Source of the DNA: JABJJH01 sp047631095
Lineage (GTDB): Bacteria; Pseudomonadota; Alphaproteobacteria; UBA8366; GCA-2717185
Assembly (NCBI GenBank): GCA_047631095.1
Contig: JBLHZD010000222.1
Coordinates: forward strand, 1-7,189
DNA: 7,189 bases
Direction of reading: 5' to 3'
Each line of letters begins with the position of its first letter. Position 1 is the stretch's first letter. The translations under genes and the position numbers were made by a program. Of this stretch, positions 6,644-7,189 are shown piece by piece. The notes below the pieces were generated by a model, which searched no databases, had not been told where the DNA came from, and worked only from the letters and a program-made list of their open reading frames with translations.

Positions 6644-6949
6644 AGCGTTGAAGAACTGACCCGCCGCGCGGCGATGGCGGAATTAAAGAAGATGAGCGCC
6701 GACGTGCTCCCTGCCCTAACCATGGCGATGAATGTCAACAAGGACAGTAAGCTTAAACAACGGGTTCGTAGCGAAGATTCTGACGCCGCCAATTCCATGC
6801 CCGACAATAATTTATGCCTTGGTAAGAACTATGACAGCTGGACGGTTGGCGTTGGCGGCGAGGCTGGCGTGGTCGTCAGCGTGGAGGGCGAGGTCGGCGC
6901 TGCGTTCCGATGCGCCGATCACGCGAAAGGACAAAAGGATTCCAAGTGA
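6143..6949 (+). CDS. Middle fragment of the Cys-rich repeat protein (a gene finder may call it separately)
   Basis: This is the open part between the two stops, read from the GTG at 6143. It holds the end of repeat unit 4, units 5 to 9 and the first Gly-rich stretch. The GTG lies inside a repeat, has no signal peptide after it and the same frame is coding back to 6035, so it is not a believable independent start. It is listed so that it is read as part of the broken gene. Confidence 0.25.
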   Translation: MKQRGFCKPCGGSNELACPKINSGYPCRGSFEPNTQNICKPCGGAGQKACRALKTGARCNSGLKNISGLCQSCGGPNERACPKLAKGFPCRGDYSPNRANICKPCGGVGQLACRALKAAPQCAVGSTERKGVCASCGSEGERACKITDKGAACKKGLKRGLNGICKASVEELTRRAAMAELKKMSADVLPALTMAMNVNKDSKLKQRVRSEDSDAANSMPDNNLCLGKNYDSWTVGVGGEAGVVVSVEGEVGAAFRCADHAKGQKDSK

Positions 6950-7189
6950 TATTCCAGCGGCGCTTTGGGCGTCAGCGCCGGGGGCGGCGCCTCAGCAGGC
7001 GTCAGCATCGGAATGTGGAAAGACGCGTTTAATAACTTACGCGGTAAATCCCACGGCTTTGTCATCGGCGTTGTCGACGCCTTCCAGAATATCGGCGCCC
7101 TCGCCGGTAAAACGAAGATCACAAATCTGAAGAAAATTGAACCTGACCTTTCCATCCGCATATGGTTTGAGCGTCGTGAAGAGGATGGC

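Larger units (their letters stand above)
5588..7189 (+). pseudogene. Exported Cys-rich repeat protein gene broken by two in-frame stops (3' end outside window)
   Basis: I do not recognise a named family. One frame runs from ATG 5588 to the window edge (534 codons) with only two interruptions: TAA at 6032-6034 (codon 149) and TGA at 6947-6949 (codon 454). Architecture: signal peptide about 1-26 (Arg-Arg, then FFCTFLLLCAVLSIAPL), a Lys-rich spacer, ten 31/32-residue units with four Cys each (38-352), a charged helical segment (about 353-380, EELTRRAAMAELKKM), a linker with one Cys, then a Gly/Ala/Val-rich part (WTVGVGGEAG and, after the TGA, GALGVSAGGGASAGVSIGMW, SHGFVIGVVDAFQNIGALAG). The first stop falls inside a repeat unit whose pattern resumes at the next codon, so the break is certain relative to its own repeats. 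Continuity over the TGA is inferred from the similar Gly-rich style on both sides. If intact, the product would be a disulfide-rich, basic extracellular or periplasmic protein. Nonsense mutation fits best; sequence error or readthrough are alternatives. Confidence 0.75.

Noticed and set aside
6032..6949. Alternative genetic code or selenocysteine to explain the in-frame TAA and TGA
   Set aside because: TGA ends ilvA and tupB and TAA ends the CoA transferase and DUF983 genes normally. TAA does not encode selenocysteine, and no clear SECIS-like hairpin was seen after the TGA.

Overview
The window looks like chromosomal DNA of a moderately GC-rich Gram-negative bacterium, most likely an alphaproteobacterium. 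That placement is inferred from the gene content (a CaiB/BaiF-type CoA transferase, a two-ACT-like-domain threonine deaminase, a TupBC transporter and a DUF983 protein); no rRNA or taxonomic marker is present. No tRNA, rRNA, CRISPR array, insertion sequence or phage gene was found.

Region 1 (1-2495) is ordinary metabolism. The C-terminal part of a CaiB/BaiF-family CoA transferase enters from the left edge on the + strand. It meets, tail to tail, a small minus-strand gene for a dimeric alpha-beta-barrel protein of the EthD-like type. A 123-bp divergent spacer then leads to a full-length biosynthetic threonine ammonia-lyase (ilvA) on the + strand. Region 2 (2504-3984, minus strand) is a translationally coupled pair encoding the permease and ATPase of a tungstate-type ABC transporter (tupB-tupC). 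No substrate-binding gene is present in the window, and the ATPase has a substituted signature motif. Region 3 (4140-5322, minus strand) holds a DUF983 zinc-ribbon membrane protein and, upstream of it, a secreted protein of unknown function. A near-perfect 18-bp palindrome lies in the promoter region of the secreted protein.

Region 4 (5588 to the right edge, + strand) is the most unusual part. It is one long reading frame encoding an exported, cysteine-rich repeat protein: a signal peptide, then ten tandem 31/32-residue units with four cysteines each, then a Gly/Ala/Val-rich C-terminal domain. The frame is broken by two in-frame stops, TAA at 6032-6034 and TGA at 6947-6949, yet recognisable protein sequence continues in the same frame after each one. 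The simplest reading is a recently inactivated gene (or sequencing or assembly error); readthrough is less likely. The gene is divergent from the secreted protein of region 3, so the two exported unknowns share a roughly 265-bp upstream region and may be functionally linked.
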